DNA of 64,000 bases. It comes from Lingula anatina. Taxonomy: Eukaryota; Brachiopoda; Lingulata; Lingulida; Lingulidae. The stretch lies in NCBI RefSeq assembly GCF_001039355.2, contig NW_019775408.1:110144-174143 (forward strand). The letters run 5' to 3'. Below are positions 24,220 to 37,393 of this stretch, one piece after another. Each line of letters starts with the position of its first letter. Within the stretch, counting starts at the first letter, position 1. A program made the translations under genes and the position numbers. Under the pieces are notes generated by a model. It was not told the DNA's origin and did no database searches. It saw only the letters and a list, made by a program, of their open reading frames with translations.

Positions 24220-27200
24220 CGGGTGTGTGTTTTTCCCCCCAAGAAAAGGATCAAGGTGACCCAATACAGATCCCAATAGGCAATTGAATGGCTTCTCTCG
24301 GTATCTTATGGAAATATAATTTGTGGTAATGGCAACTAAGAATAAAAAAGTGTCCTTTTTTGTGTTGAGCAGTAACAAATATACATCAGTTGGTTGCAGA
24401 AGGTCATAATGATGTATCAAACCTAGAGTTTGTAATGGCCTTTCTTTATTGGACGTAAAGTGAACTCCGGAAGAACCATAGAGTGACTTGACCACTAATG
24501 GCGGTTTCAGAATTGATCAATCTAAATCATTTCAACAGTGTTGGCATACATTGGCTCAACATAGTTGGTTTCACCAACTCGACGTGCCCGCAGCATGTAC
24601 TTGGCAGTACATTCAGTATGCCCGATTCTATTTTTGTATTGCAAATGACTCACAGAGCCTGCAACAGGTAGCCTGTGCTATTCAATGGCGACAGGGTTTG
24701 TTACATTGGCAGAGCCTTTATCACTGGTTGAATGAATTTCGAGTTGAACCGCATGACAATGGCCTTAAGTAAGATATCTTTTGGAAAAGGACCTTCAACC
24801 GAAAATTAGTTTGAAATTTGACCCAATATAAATCAGTATTAGTCCTACTATATGGAATATTGTACCTGTTGACAACAAGAAAAACATCAGTCATGATTCA
24901 AACCAATACTTATTTCAGTAAAACACTATGGGCTTGTTTGGACCCAAAGCACACCAATTTTTTACCTAAGAGTTGGGCCAATTTTCTGTCTAGAGTACCC
25001 GAAGCCCGATTCACAAAACGACTCTTGTCGAAAACTGGACTTAACTAAGATAATTAATACAGGTAGTAATAGCCGACTACGTTGCCTTTTCAAGTATTCA
25101 ACATGGCTACTTAGCTGTTTTTTTTAATCTAGGCACAACTTCGGCATCGACATTTCAAAGTACATGGTTACCCAATTTTGCAATTAACAAAATGAAATAA
25201 GAACTTTATCCTTTTGTTTGGTTGGAGCCACTCTCCCAATCACTCCCCAGACCGGTCACTTTACTGTATGATCTAAATCAGTTCCGCATGCATAGCTATA
25301 GATTAGTGGTAAATGAACAAGGGCAACAGAGTCAATCAGTAACTCGCAGTCGCCTATGACAAATTGGAAATAGTGCAGAAAATAAAGTGAAGACAACAAA
25401 GCAGAGGAGTCATTTCGCCGGCCCGTAATGTGTATTGGAAAACGATTATCGTTGGTTTTATTGTCCATCTCCAGACGTTGGAAACGATTCCTTTTGTGCT
25501 GAAAGAAACATACGCACATATTAGGCTGGTTCACCTACTGATTGTAAATCAATTCAATAAGAATATAGGATACTCAGCGGGGGTATTCGAAGGAGTAACT
25601 CACAATTATTTATATTTCTGAAAGAGTTGACTGCCGATGGAGCGCAGTCTTAATTTCGGTGAATTAAGCTATATGGCCAACTAAAAGAAGTAGAGATAAG
25701 CAAAAAATGCGCAAATTTGGTTTCGAACATGCAAGAAGGCACAAGATCCGCGACAACATGTACGCCAGTTATATTGAATAAATAGTTCATAAGCAAATAC
25801 CCCTTCATTTTCAAATTTTCATTTGGACAATAGGCTTCAGTCGTCCAGGGATATTCTGGCTTATTGAAAGGGATCTTTTTTTTTTGAAAGGGATCTTAAA
25901 ATGGACGATATAGTCTGTCTTCAAGAGAACAACCAAATTATCAATTTTGAGGACAATCTCGTCCTGTGCCCACATCATTACGCCTATATGCAGACTCATC
26001 ATACCGTTTGGCGCCTTTTGGCATATCCTTGCACTTTCTAATATGTGTATTTTATTTAGCCTACGTATTCTTAAATTGGTTTAATGTGAATTTCATCTCC
26101 ATTTTTTCATATCTATCAATGTTCTAGCTTTTATCTTTTTATTTATTTTTCTTATTCAGCTATACCGTCTATGTATTTATACAACCCTTTATGGGTAGCC
26201 AGGTTTATCAATGACAATAATTAATTGAAAGTTCACATAAAGTGTATTTTACCCTCTGATATTTGATTGCTCGAAACTGTACATGTACAGTGTGCCATAC
26301 AATAATTTTGTAACAGACTACTAGCGCACCTGCTCACCAGAGAGTAAATATATTTCGTAACCCACCCGTGAAATCTACTATCATTTAATATATTCTGTGA
26401 TGAGTAATCTGATTTCTAACCAGAAATATATAGTGAGGGAATCAGTTGTTCACTGCCATGGGTACATATGAGATTTCAAGACGGCATGCAGGTTGTATAA
26501 TACACCTAACGAAAAACCAAATAAACTCTAATGTCTTACTCCCAGTGAAACTGTCGCTCTAGATTTTGCCGAATTACAGCATTACAGATTAAAACATGCC
26601 ACCTCCTGGCGCTGAGTAGTTTACAGAAAAGCTCGTTGTTATACGAGTACGTTGGAAGCAAGAGGAGGCGTGCTAATCTGTGAAACTAATTGCATTGAGC
26701 AATTCAAAAAAGTGATTGAGGTGAGGGGTAAGCTCCACTAGCATTACGTAGTAAACAATTGATTTTACATACGTACATGGAGGGAATTATTTTATGTCGT
26801 TAGAAATATTTTTCAATGAAACGTAATAAATTCGTAATTTGTTTCCGGTAAAATGCAACTGCTTTCGAAATACAAGTAGATACTGTACATTTGAATATTA
26901 AAATATAATCTCAACATTTTTAGTAATTGTTGAGGAAATTATAAGAAACAAAACGATACTCAATATTCATGATACTTTTAGCGTCATAACAAAGGCTTCA
27001 GTAGCCAGGAAACCATTTAAGAAAAGTCTTATTTCCCATTGTAGCTGACTGTAACTGATTGTAACTGTGGTTGTAACTGTGACTCTGTGACCGTGAACGT
27101 TCTCAGGAAAACTCAAAATCTTGGATATTTTGCAATATCTTTACGTCATATGAACCAAACAGAAGCGGGTTTTATTGCACTTAAAGGATTTTGCTTTGAA

Positions 27201-30179
27201 TATTCCTTGGAAACAATGTGAATATGTAAAGCGAACAAAGTCATGTATTGTGAAATACGTACTGGTAGAAACATATGATGTAATGGAACTGCCATCTAAC
27301 CTTTGATAATACAGTATTTATCGTGGTCAGATGTGAAGTGGAATGTCAGTAGTCTTTTTAACCAGATCAGATAATATCAGATTGTTACCCTCATAGGTAA
27401 TATATAAGAATCACCACAGAGAACTATCTGCATTACATATGCATCATGTTTTTACACCAAATTGAGCATAATGCTTCAGTGCAAGCAGAAGCTTTTTCAT
27501 GAAATACGCATTTCTACTATTTAGAATATATCTATGTATTTATACTCTTAAGTAAGTTGGCATTAAAAGCAATTGTAGTATAAGAACTTTCCTTGTTATT
27601 CATATTTGTAATGTTTCTAAGCGTACTGTTTGTCCATGTTCACAATGAGTCCAAACGCTTGATGGTCACAGCTGTGTGGAACCGCGGTTGCAAAATGAGA
27701 AAACTTTCCCCAACGCCATCTGTCGTCCAAAATACTATGTTTTGAAGACATTTTTATGTCTTAGATATGTCATATATAAATTATATAACGGTACGTACAG
27801 CTACCAGTAGTCAGTCCCTAAACGTTCGCCATCTTTACAAGATGCAGTTAATGCAATACTTTGTTTTTCAAGCTACATGTACATAAACTTCCGATCCTAA
27901 ACTGATAAAGTGTCTTTTTGTTTGCTTCAAGGTCATAATGCCCTTTGCCGTCACAGTTTCCAAAACACATAAGTCCCTGTGGTACAAAAGTATCCAACTT
28001 AAGTGATATATCGATGCATTATGCATTATACAGTCAATAAATGGACAAGCGCTGGCAGAAAGTTTCATTTAAGCCGGACCTTCAATCTTCTAACAATGGA
28101 CATATTCTCACCACATCCCCGTAGACCGAAAACAACTTGGTCAAAAAATATCTTAATTGGCTGTCATTAAACTACTCATTGTCATTTCAGGACACTGACG
28201 TTACAATGAAAAATGTCACCGATAACTGTTACCTAAATGTTTTGGAAGTGGCCGTATACGGAAAGACACCGTCAACTCAAGTTCTGATTGCCGACGTAAT
28301 GTGGATCGAATCTGAGAAGGTCCATCAGGCCCATTAGTGAATTCTCCCTTACCTCGAATGACCACAATTATTTTTCCATGGTTTATGCATCTCTGGTTTC
28401 CCTAGAGAACCATATACATATCTGCACTTTGTAATATACTCACGACAACCTCTGTTTTATCAACCCAATCTGTCACCAATGAAGGCGGAAAGAAAAATGC
28501 AATTAAGGCGGTCCACCTGGGAAAAGAAGAGCGTTTCAAATATTTTATTAGATTTGATTCCATAAAATCTTATATAAGACATAAACAGCTTTGTACGCTT
28601 GAATGAGGTTTGCTGCTTTATAAAATGGGACTTGAATTCTATCTATTATCAGTTACGAAACAAAACGGGCTGTGGGCATGACTTACTGCGTCACCAGGTC
28701 TTAGAAGTGCTGCTGTAAGCAGCCCAGCAAAAAGACACCTTCAGATCGGAGATGTGGATCCATTCATGTGTGTTAAGTACTTCTAGTCTGAACTTATTGC
28801 ATATATATTACAGGGAAATTAGGATGTGAGATAGGCTGCTTTAGAACTTGCCCAACTATGTGTCTAGTCGAGAAAAAAGTCTCTTGGTTAAGTGATTTAG
28901 ATGCCTGCCACTGTGGTCTGCCATGTGAATTGATCCCAGAAATTTATTTATCACCAACGCCTCTTGGGATTTTGATGGGATTTTGATAGATCATAAAAAA
29001 CATTGAAACTTTTGTTAAACGTAGACTTGACTGTTATTGATACAAAAGAAAAACAGTGTCATCCTCTTGCCCTAAAATAAAATGAATCTTTTAGGCCCTA
29101 TTTACTCTTTTGTTGTTATATAATGGCTACAAAAATGCCCCTTTCCCGCGCTTTCATTTAGCATACTCAGCTTTCTAAAGTCTTCTTACATGTGTATTTT
29201 TACCCAGCGGGATAACAAAAATAGCAAAAAATCATGAGAGAGGACATTCAAATGTTTTATTGATAGGAAGGCAAGGCAAAAGTTTAAATTATAGATCTAA
29301 AAAGATCCCCTGATTGGCGAATAGATGTCAGTGTTGTGATTCTTTTAAAGGCGGGAAATTAATTTAGAACATTTTATGTTGACATCTGTTTTCTTCACGA
29401 TTGCTTACCTGGGATTCTTAAAAACCGAATTCCTTTTAATCTTTTTCCATTAATGACATGTACTTATTACTTTCATTCGGATATTCAAATTATTAGACCT
29501 TATTTGTCGTGTTTGACAAAGCAAAGGATGTCTTCAAGCTTAATGTCAAGATTCTGCAAAATCTTTGGTTATTCATAATAGGATTATCCTAGAAATGAAT
29601 ATCTGGTTTGTCAATAGGCGTTATGTGCGGTAGGAATAGATTATAATGGAGTGGAATCAGACGGGGGTCGTTGTCTTATGATGCGTTTGGATTACGTTCA
29701 ACTTAGACTTTCAATACTGTATAGACACCTATGGAACAAGAGGGGGGAGGTTTTATCGGGACTTCTGTCGTGAACTCTCTATCTAATAGATACTTTATTC
29801 TGATTTAGGTGTAATTTAATCCTGATGTGAACGGGGGATTGTGTCTTATTTACAAATACAAGTATATACACGGTTGACATGTTTGAAATAATACACCGCG
29901 ATTTCATCGAAAAACACCCCTGAAATAAAGCGAATGAAGCGTATATAGTCACGATCACATTACTGGTCTAGGAACATATTGTTACACATCGATTCAATTA
30001 AGCCTCACACGCATGCTCATCTGCCTACACATTTTAACACACGTCAACATGTTTGAAAAAAGAAAAAAACTGCGTGTTGCTCTAGCAGTCCTCGATTCTC
30101 TCACTTACGATCTTTTACTTATTCTATTATGATAAGAAATCAAATTAGGGGATTCGTTAAGAAAATTCGTTATCTGAGG
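24220..30179. other. Long non-coding stretch
   Basis: No recognisable gene apart from the weak exon candidate at 28191-28337. Open frames at 24488-24772 and 24818-25048 on + show no domain. Confidence 0.45.
28191..28337 (+). CDS. Candidate terminal exon, unrecognised (weak F5/8 C-like tail)
   Basis: A good 3' splice site (GTCATTTCAG) precedes an open frame of 48 codons starting DTDVTMKNVTDNCYLNVLEV and ending ...SEKVHQAH at TAG 28335-28337. The stretch LNVLEVAVYG faintly recalls the last strand of discoidin/F5/8 type C lectin domains (consensus LCEVEVYG). No upstream exons were identified, so this may be an isolated remnant or chance. Confidence is low. Confidence 0.22.
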   Translation, partial: DTDVTMKNVTDNCYLNVLEVAVYGKTPSTQVLIADVMWIESEKVHQAH

Positions 30180-30494
30180 GATATAAGCCTATGTCTCCCC
30201 CTTTACCTTCGTCTGCAAGGAAGTAAGAGCACTAGTGACACAAACTGTCAGCCGACCCTTCACGCATAGGCAATATTGCCTAACCAACTTTTCGAAATAT
30301 ATGTCATCCAGTGCAACGGACTTTTTCAGAGATATAAGCCTATGTCTCGCCCTTTACCTTCGTCTGCAAGGAAGTAAGAGCACTAGTGACACAAACTGTC
30401 AGCCGACCCTTTACGCATAGGCAATATTGCCTAACCAACTTTTCGAAATTTATGTCATCCAGTGCAACGGACTTTTTCAGAGATATAAGCCTGA
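30180..30494. repeat. 151-bp tandem duplication, two copies plus 13 bp
   Basis: Units begin GATATAAGCCTATGTCT at 30180 and 30331, and GATATAAGCCT again at 30482. The two full copies differ at only a few bases. Two overlapping open frames here are repeats of each other in this unit, not genes. Confidence 0.9.
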
Positions 30495-33290
30495 TATCAT
30501 GTTCCTGCAATTGTGTAGGCCCTACCCTTAAACGGATCTTTTTCTATCAATATCTATTTTCATTACTCTTCATTATTTCCTTTTGGAATAATGATTATTA
30601 TTTCATTTTGTTTTTATTCAGTTTTGCAGTGTTGTCCCGCCAATACGTACACAGACTGGAACCCACAGACTGTTTGAGCCCATGTTAAGTTACGTTGGCT
30701 ATTTTCCGTGTCAGTATCTTAATAGTTGAAGCATCATCGCTTGAGAAAGGGGTGATAGGGGACCACTTACTTTTCAACAAAAGCTATTAATTTTAATTAA
30801 AAAATTCTTTGCATCGAATGCAACACTTGGAAGAAGAATTTAAAAATTGATTTTTGTAGAGTGAATCATTTCTTCAGCACTCCCCAGCAAAATCGAAATT
30901 TGAAAATCACTGCCATTTTTAATTACTTGCAATTTTTCATTTCTATCTTGTCAGAGGAGTTGTTATATATCTGCAGAAGAGGCGATTGTTTGGCCAGCGT
31001 AAGCGTTCATTATCACATTACGCCATGATAACCATCGCTGTTATTCGATTACAAAATGATCCATGCATATATAAAGCATGAAGCTCATCTTTATCGAAAC
31101 GCCTTAAAATCGATGTATACTTTGGTCAGCTTTGCAAGCTCAGCTACTGGGTCCGCCGTCAACGGCAGTGTATAAATGACATCTGCCTTTCCATAATTGC
31201 ATATGATGAAAATTGATGTGGTCCATTTCCTTCATGACAACGCACGTGGCGTTGATTGAGAACTCCGATTAAAGAACTTCCTCTGATACAATGTGTCCAC
31301 CTGAAATGACTTCTTATCTTTTATGTTGAAGTTTTGTCTCGGCAATTTTGGCCTATATGGCATTTTTCTTTTTTTTCTCTTTAAAGATCTGTAAATCAGT
31401 GCCTTAACCGTCGCGATATATCCCTTTCATATCCCTTTCATATTTTCTTCTTTTTTTAATTTCTTCTTTGGCAAATTTGGATTTTAGTGATTGTTTCTTT
31501 TTCTCAGGTCTGTAAATGAAATGAAACGCCATACCATCACATGTATAATATTTCTAATCATCTTTACTAATTCCGATATTAATATTTACATTTAATAATC
31601 CTTTGAATATTGCTACCATTTAAAATTGACTTTGCATTAAAAAACTTTTTGCCTTCCTGTAAACTAGGTTCCAATGATGAGTTTTTGTATCGATCCTGTA
31701 TTATAAAGAATTCTTCTAAAGTGTAATTTTTCTCTCTGGGAGTGACGGAAATTATTTTAACTTTTTCACCTATGGTTTAAGAGGTGAGTAAATGGCTTCG
31801 GCATATGTTCTGTTCTATGTATCTCGCACTCGAAAGCATACAGTATAAATGACAGAAGTGTCCAGGCACGACAGACGGCCTGAAAAACTAATGATTATAA
31901 TGCTCTTTTATTAATCCGGATACTCTTAAAGCCAAGCACATTGTTATCTGCATTTTCAGTTCTTTTCACATGTTTTCACATGTTTTCGCGTGTTCTCTTC
32001 ACGCATTGTTTATGGAGAAAAGCTCGAAAAATAAACTGGCAGTTAACAAGGAATTTAAAATCAGCTGTGGGAGTACCGTGAGTTTCAAAGTCGTAAGCTG
32101 CTTTAACTTGTCGGAAATGTGTATGCAAATGGAGACTCCTTCTCTTATTTTATTTCTATGGTTACGCCTACATATTTTTCTTTTGCTATCCCGCCTTAAT
32201 AAACATCCAAAGTTAAGGCCTGTTTACATTTTTTTATGTAGAACTTACTTATCTAAAACTCCAGGTTATCTAATCTTGCTGCAAGGCATTTATTAGAAGT
32301 GCAACAGATCATCAAACAAGAATTAAGCTAGACTTCGACTGTTTTTATGACATATAGCGGGTCAGTATAGTTAGGCACATTCACGTTTGAGTAAAGATCG
32401 ATTCAAAACCGACGAGTGTGAATGTGTCCTAGGCCACAATTAAATGTCTTTTGTCATGCTTACGTGACAGGGCCTTTCTAAACGTTCAGGCGATGGGGTA
32501 AAAACAACATTCTTGTTATCGTTAATATCGAGGGGTAGAGATAGAAGCAGTTTTGTGGTTATGTGAGCGTTGATTTGAAGCAGTGCCAACAGCCACAGTT
32601 TCCGCTGTGTCACAGAGAATGTCGTGTGTTCCAAAGAGTGTCACCGGTAGACTGCCAAAATAGCTTGAAACATGAAAAAAACAGCGCTGTATATTTGGAA
32701 ACTTAGGCATTAAATGTCCTGGATGTAACCAATGACGCTAAAACCATTGACTAGAATGTGTACAACAAATATTGCACCTATATGCTTGTTTGCTTTTTAA
32801 TTCCAACATTACATTTTTTGTTGTCACTACGCTCGAGAAAAATATGCATGTAAGAAGGACCAGTCCCTTTACACCCAGACGTAAATATAATTCAATAAAC
32901 AAACAGGAATTGAAAAGGTTTCGGGCACACATTGCAAATATTTCAGCTCATCTTCTTTCATTTCCTCTCCCGTGCCCCAACTGTTCCCATTTGTGGGTTA
33001 GTGAAAGGCTTGTGGTTTTAAGCTCAAATTGTATTTTGAAGTTTCCTTGATCGAATAAAAGTCACCTCTGTTTCTGCACGTTTCAGCGCATGCAGTATTC
33101 AAAACTAAATTGCTCGGAGGACTGAAAATATTGTGTTGGTGGTTTATGAGTTGAAAAAAAAAGTTAATATTTTCAATAGTGTCACCAAAGACGTTATTCT
33201 TGTCCTTTCGTGCTAGATCCGTTGCTGTGCATCTATATGAAAAAATGAATTGCGCCATTGCGTCTGGTGCCTCATGGTCCAATCCACATA
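30495..33290. other. Intergenic, no gene seen
   Basis: AT-rich. Open frames of up to 108 codons (31970-32296 on +) have no recognisable domain or splice context. Confidence 0.45.
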
Positions 33291-33292
33291 TA

Positions 33293-34953
33293 CAGACTTG
33301 ACATTTAATATGGAATATTTTTTTCGAAATGATGTTTTATCATTTTTTTCCTATTTTGCTGACTGATAAATGAAGATAAGGATTAAAATCGTGTTTTAAT
33401 AACTTTAAATTATCTCTTTGATGTCATTGTGACATCAGTTCATTAATGGAATTCGCCAGAGAAGCAAACAAAAACACATTGCCTATTCTATATCATACGA
33501 CTCCCATTAAAAGAGATATTTTGGATCTCCATATTTTCCAAATTATCGTCTGTAAAAGGGTAATACGCTCCACAAAGGACCCTCATGTCAGTTTTTAGGC
33601 ACAGTAATAGTCGTTGTTACGCCTGACCTCTTCGTGGCTGTTGCCAGCGCTCTCAAGCGGCAAGGCATTTCTTGGGGGTAGTTTTTAGAGTTCAATCTGG
33701 AATAGCATTCCAGGCATCGGTCTAAAATTGTCCAATCTGGTCCAGTTTTGTTGTAGGACATGTAGGCAGTTGATTGGCGAGTAATGGTCTAGCGAAATAT
33801 TGTCTATGTGGTTCAAATGTGGCGATTTTGATGACCAGGGTTGCTGCTCATTCCCTTGGTTCTGTACGTTATCTGCTATTAAAAGTGCTCTGTGTGAACC
33901 TGCAACCTCATCGTGCAACCTAGAATTGTTCCTAAGGTGCCCCCTATCAAATGATAGTCAAGTGGTTCCGAGATTATTCGTTTATTTGATCTGGTTCAGG
34001 TTTTCGTCGATGACTAAAATTGGTGTTTTGGCACCAATGTGGAATCTACTCCAAATACTGACGCTGTCAATCACCCTTGTCACTTTAGACCCGGCATATG
34101 CTTCGTCGTAGGCCTCTTCTGGATATCTGTAAACTCTGTTTTGACTAATTGGGCGGTACAGGTGAAATCTGACCTCAATAAAGAAAGCCACGCAGTTTCA
34201 GTGTTCTACCCAGAATCGTTCCTGGCCCCCAATTCATTAGATAAACAGACGACGATGTTTTGCTGTATACAGTGGGTACCTCGGAGGTCATTTGGTGTTC
34301 TTACCTGCGAAAACCAGTTTGGTGTTCGCTAAGGGCTTTGAAAAACGCATTTTAGTGGCAATTTACCCCTCATTCTGAACGGACTAAGTGTTTTTTGTTT
34401 AGTTGCAGCAGCGTATCCCGAAAGACAGTGGGTCCTGTACCCTGTAGGTAAAATTTTGATACATTGGGGGTGACATCTGTGTAGGTACATCAGTCTGGGT
34501 ATTACTCTATAAAACTGTGGGGACCGTTCCGTTTGGCGCTATGATCTATCTGGTTATGTCTGTCTTTTTCGCGCCATTCTGCCTTAGATTAACAAATTTG
34601 TAATGCACTACTTGACTCATCTTACGCACTGCAAAACTGACCGCTTGCATGCAAAATTTCAAATTCTTCTATGCAGTAGTTGCCGAAATATGGATACTTT
34701 TTTGACAGAACCAAGCTTTGCCTAAGCCAAGCTTTGATCAGCCCAAAGGAACACTACCCAATTAAATCACTGCAAATTACATAATGTAGCAGCGCAACAG
34801 GCATGAAAGTCAGTTAATTGGTAGTGACACACCTGACTGCACACTTTTACATTCACAAATCTTATATGAGATCGGATTTTTTTAAAAGAAAGAACGTATT
34901 TTACCTGGGTATACCTTCGAAACTGAAATATTCCATATTAAATGTCAAGTCTG
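33293..34953. mobile_element. Tc1/mariner element, 1.66 kb, decayed
   Basis: Ends CAGACTTGACATTTAATATG at 33293 and its reverse complement ending at 34953 match for at least 28 bp, with partial matching to about 40 bp (CGAA). TA dinucleotides flank both sides (33291-33292, 34954-34955), the standard Tc1/mariner target duplication. A broken transposase lies inside on the minus strand. The length is right for a full element. Confidence 0.85.
33685..34330 (-). pseudogene. Tc1-type transposase, frameshifted remnant
   Basis: The minus strand shows Tc1 landmarks in order. Near 34280-34240 is a degenerate TAKHRRL-type helix (family: NHRRLRL). At 34191-33982 the frame reads EVRFHLYRPISQNRVYR, then VSIWSRFHIGAKTPILVI (family: SVMVWGGIS..TPLV). 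At 33918-33685 it reads HRALLIADNVQNQ, SSKSPHLNHID and LQQNWTRL (family: SPDLNPIE and EWNRIP). At least two frame changes separate these parts. The first catalytic aspartate motif (FSDESRF) is degraded, and NPIE is replaced by NHID. It cannot be active. Confidence 0.8.
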
Positions 34954-34955
34954 TA

Positions 34956-37393
34956 TATCGAGTTGATTAGAAATATATATCAGAGAACGGGGAATTAATG
35001 TGTGCCTTTCCATTTACACTAAAGATACATGTAATACATGTATAAAAAAAATCCCGACCGTGATAGACAATATTGGTATATAGAAAATGGAAATTTTGAA
35101 GAAGTTAAGTGTCGTTTGTAGCGCGACCAAGTAGGTCATAAGTCGCAGAATCAATCTTCTTCTTCGTGTCACTTTTGCAGAGTGGAATTTCCAATACGGG
35201 TTTTCTTATGTCTGGACCTTATACTTATTTCAAATGGGATTTTACCTGTATATCCTTTAATTCGCTTAAAATTTACGGGAAAGTAATAAACGCATGTCAA
35301 ATAATCTTTTCCAGAAGACACGCATATTGATTTTTGATGCTGTCATTGTCAAATCACCGGTGATCTGTTCTCTATAACGCGACCTTTTCCCCCGTTCTGA
35401 CTCCGTCAGTGTGTATGTACGTTTTCCTGTGTGTGCGTTTGGATGTGTGGAAAAAGCCATCCGAGATTTCACTCCGTACCGAAATTAACATAGCATCCCA
35501 AACCAAGATCGCCCATTTTAATTTCTTAAAAAGATCTCTTGAGGTAACCCTCCTGACAGCTGATGCCATTATGTGAGAGTCAATTAATACACTGTCACCG
35601 AGCGATTGATGCCAGAACAATAGGGTGGCAATGTGTTATTTGACATACATGCTTAGAAAAAGCACTCATATTTTACCGAAAAACAACCCCCAAAACCTCG
35701 AAGTATGTTTGACTGATATTGGTCGGCGACCTGTTAGCGATCTCCCATTCTACATTTTTACTTCAGTATATGTCTCGCCAGTATTGATTACACTGTATCT
35801 CCTGCGACTTCTTACTTTCATTACTTTGGTTACATTTTTCTGCACCTACTGTACGCGGTCATGCTTTTGAGTATAGATAATCTGATATGTTTTTCTCCAT
35901 GGCATGTCGATTAACCAATTAATGTACTAAAATAGCAATCAATTCCAACCTGGACTCACATAATTAGAGATAAATTTAGCTGTTTTGGGAATTTTTTTTT
36001 CAAATGTGAGAAAATCTGTCTGAACTACTCAACGACAATATCAGTCTAATTGGAAGCTATTTACTTCGTTTAACTATTCTTCGTAGAATCAGTCATTGGA
36101 AATTAAATGCCCCTTCCTACTTATTTCAGCAGAAGAATCCTAGCCGAAGCTTACATTTCAGCAAGATAGGCAAATTAAATCTGTGGAGCTGATACCAAAT
36201 TGGCAGTTTTAGGTGGCTTTAAAAGAACCTTCATCGCTATAAGGGGCTATTTGATAGGTAGGCGTATAGTACCTGGGCTGTAAACTGCCTAAGAAATCGA
36301 TCACTTCCCGACAGCCATAATACACGTGGGCTAGCTGCTTGCAAGCAAGAGTAATTGCCTGGGGACGTGCAATAAAATAACTTGTAATTCCTACTGACTG
36401 AATTAAAACGATGTGGATATGGATGAAAATGTATTAGATCAGATAATTAGTATGAAAAAAGATCTAGAATTTATGACAAAGTTTCTCTAAAGAGTTTTAT
36501 AAAGAGTCAAACCTGTCAATGCACCATATTAATTTTGCTTATTTCATAATGGCAATTAAAAAAAAGGAAAAAAGTACTTTTTTTATAAATAACAACTGTT
36601 TACTGAACAAATACTGAAATACATGATCACAATAGAATTGATGTAAAAATAATATTCATTAGTATATGTATACGAGATGACATGTCCATATATCACGCAA
36701 TTCAGTCGAAAATCTTCGACTTTTCTATAGCACCATGTAATAAAAAACACTGTTTTTTTCTTACGTAAGGTATACAGTTAAACGTGTTCTAGTAAACCCG
36801 ATGCTCACTAATTGAATTTTGTTGATTATCCAAGTGTTAACTGTCTTTGAGGACGGCAAATTTTCACAAGAGCATCACGTATTATGAAAGAGAATGATCT
36901 ACAGATATCCACGATATTATCACATAAATAGTCACAGCGATTTAGCTTGCAATCGCCTTCTTTTCTTTCATCGCAACTGGTGCCATTCAAAGAGTTGTCT
37001 CACTGAATAATTCGCTTTAGCTTTTCATGAGTTTACAATGGGCCATGTAATTTATACATTGACAGATCATTTCATTGATCCTTTTATTCTTCATGTCTGT
37101 TATCGAACATTTGTAGAGAAATGGCTTGTTTCAAAAATTCAGTAAGCCACGTAATGGTTTAAAAGTACCCCTGATTAAATAGTTATTGAGCTGATTGTTT
37201 TTGTCATCGCTCTGTACTTTTACCGCACCTTGGGTTGCTACTGCGGTGCTCGTTCGCTCATTAAGATATTTTAGCGCCAATGTCACAGTGTTCATATCGT
37301 CCTTGTTTGTTGTGTTCCTCGTCGTTTTTGTTAACTGTCTTTGCGTTTAACAACATGTCCAAGTGGTACTTTCCTTTTCCTTCTTAAAGTTAG
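34956..37393. other. Intergenic; 3' flank of the receptor gene
   Basis: No gene seen. TTTATT at about 37083 (AATAAA on the minus strand) could end the receptor transcript some 310 bases after its stop. Other frames look random. Confidence 0.4.

Noticed and set aside
24066-24495. Overlapping minus-strand frames with repeated Leu-Phe-Ile-Tyr
   Set aside because: They are translations of the (AAAT)n microsatellite.
24488-25048. Two consecutive + frames rich in Trp and Gln
   Set aside because: No known motif, no splice sites linking them, and composition unlike the real genes here.
30235-30688. Two open frames starting with the same MTQTVSRPFTH sequence
   Set aside because: They are copies of the 151-bp tandem repeat, with no domain.
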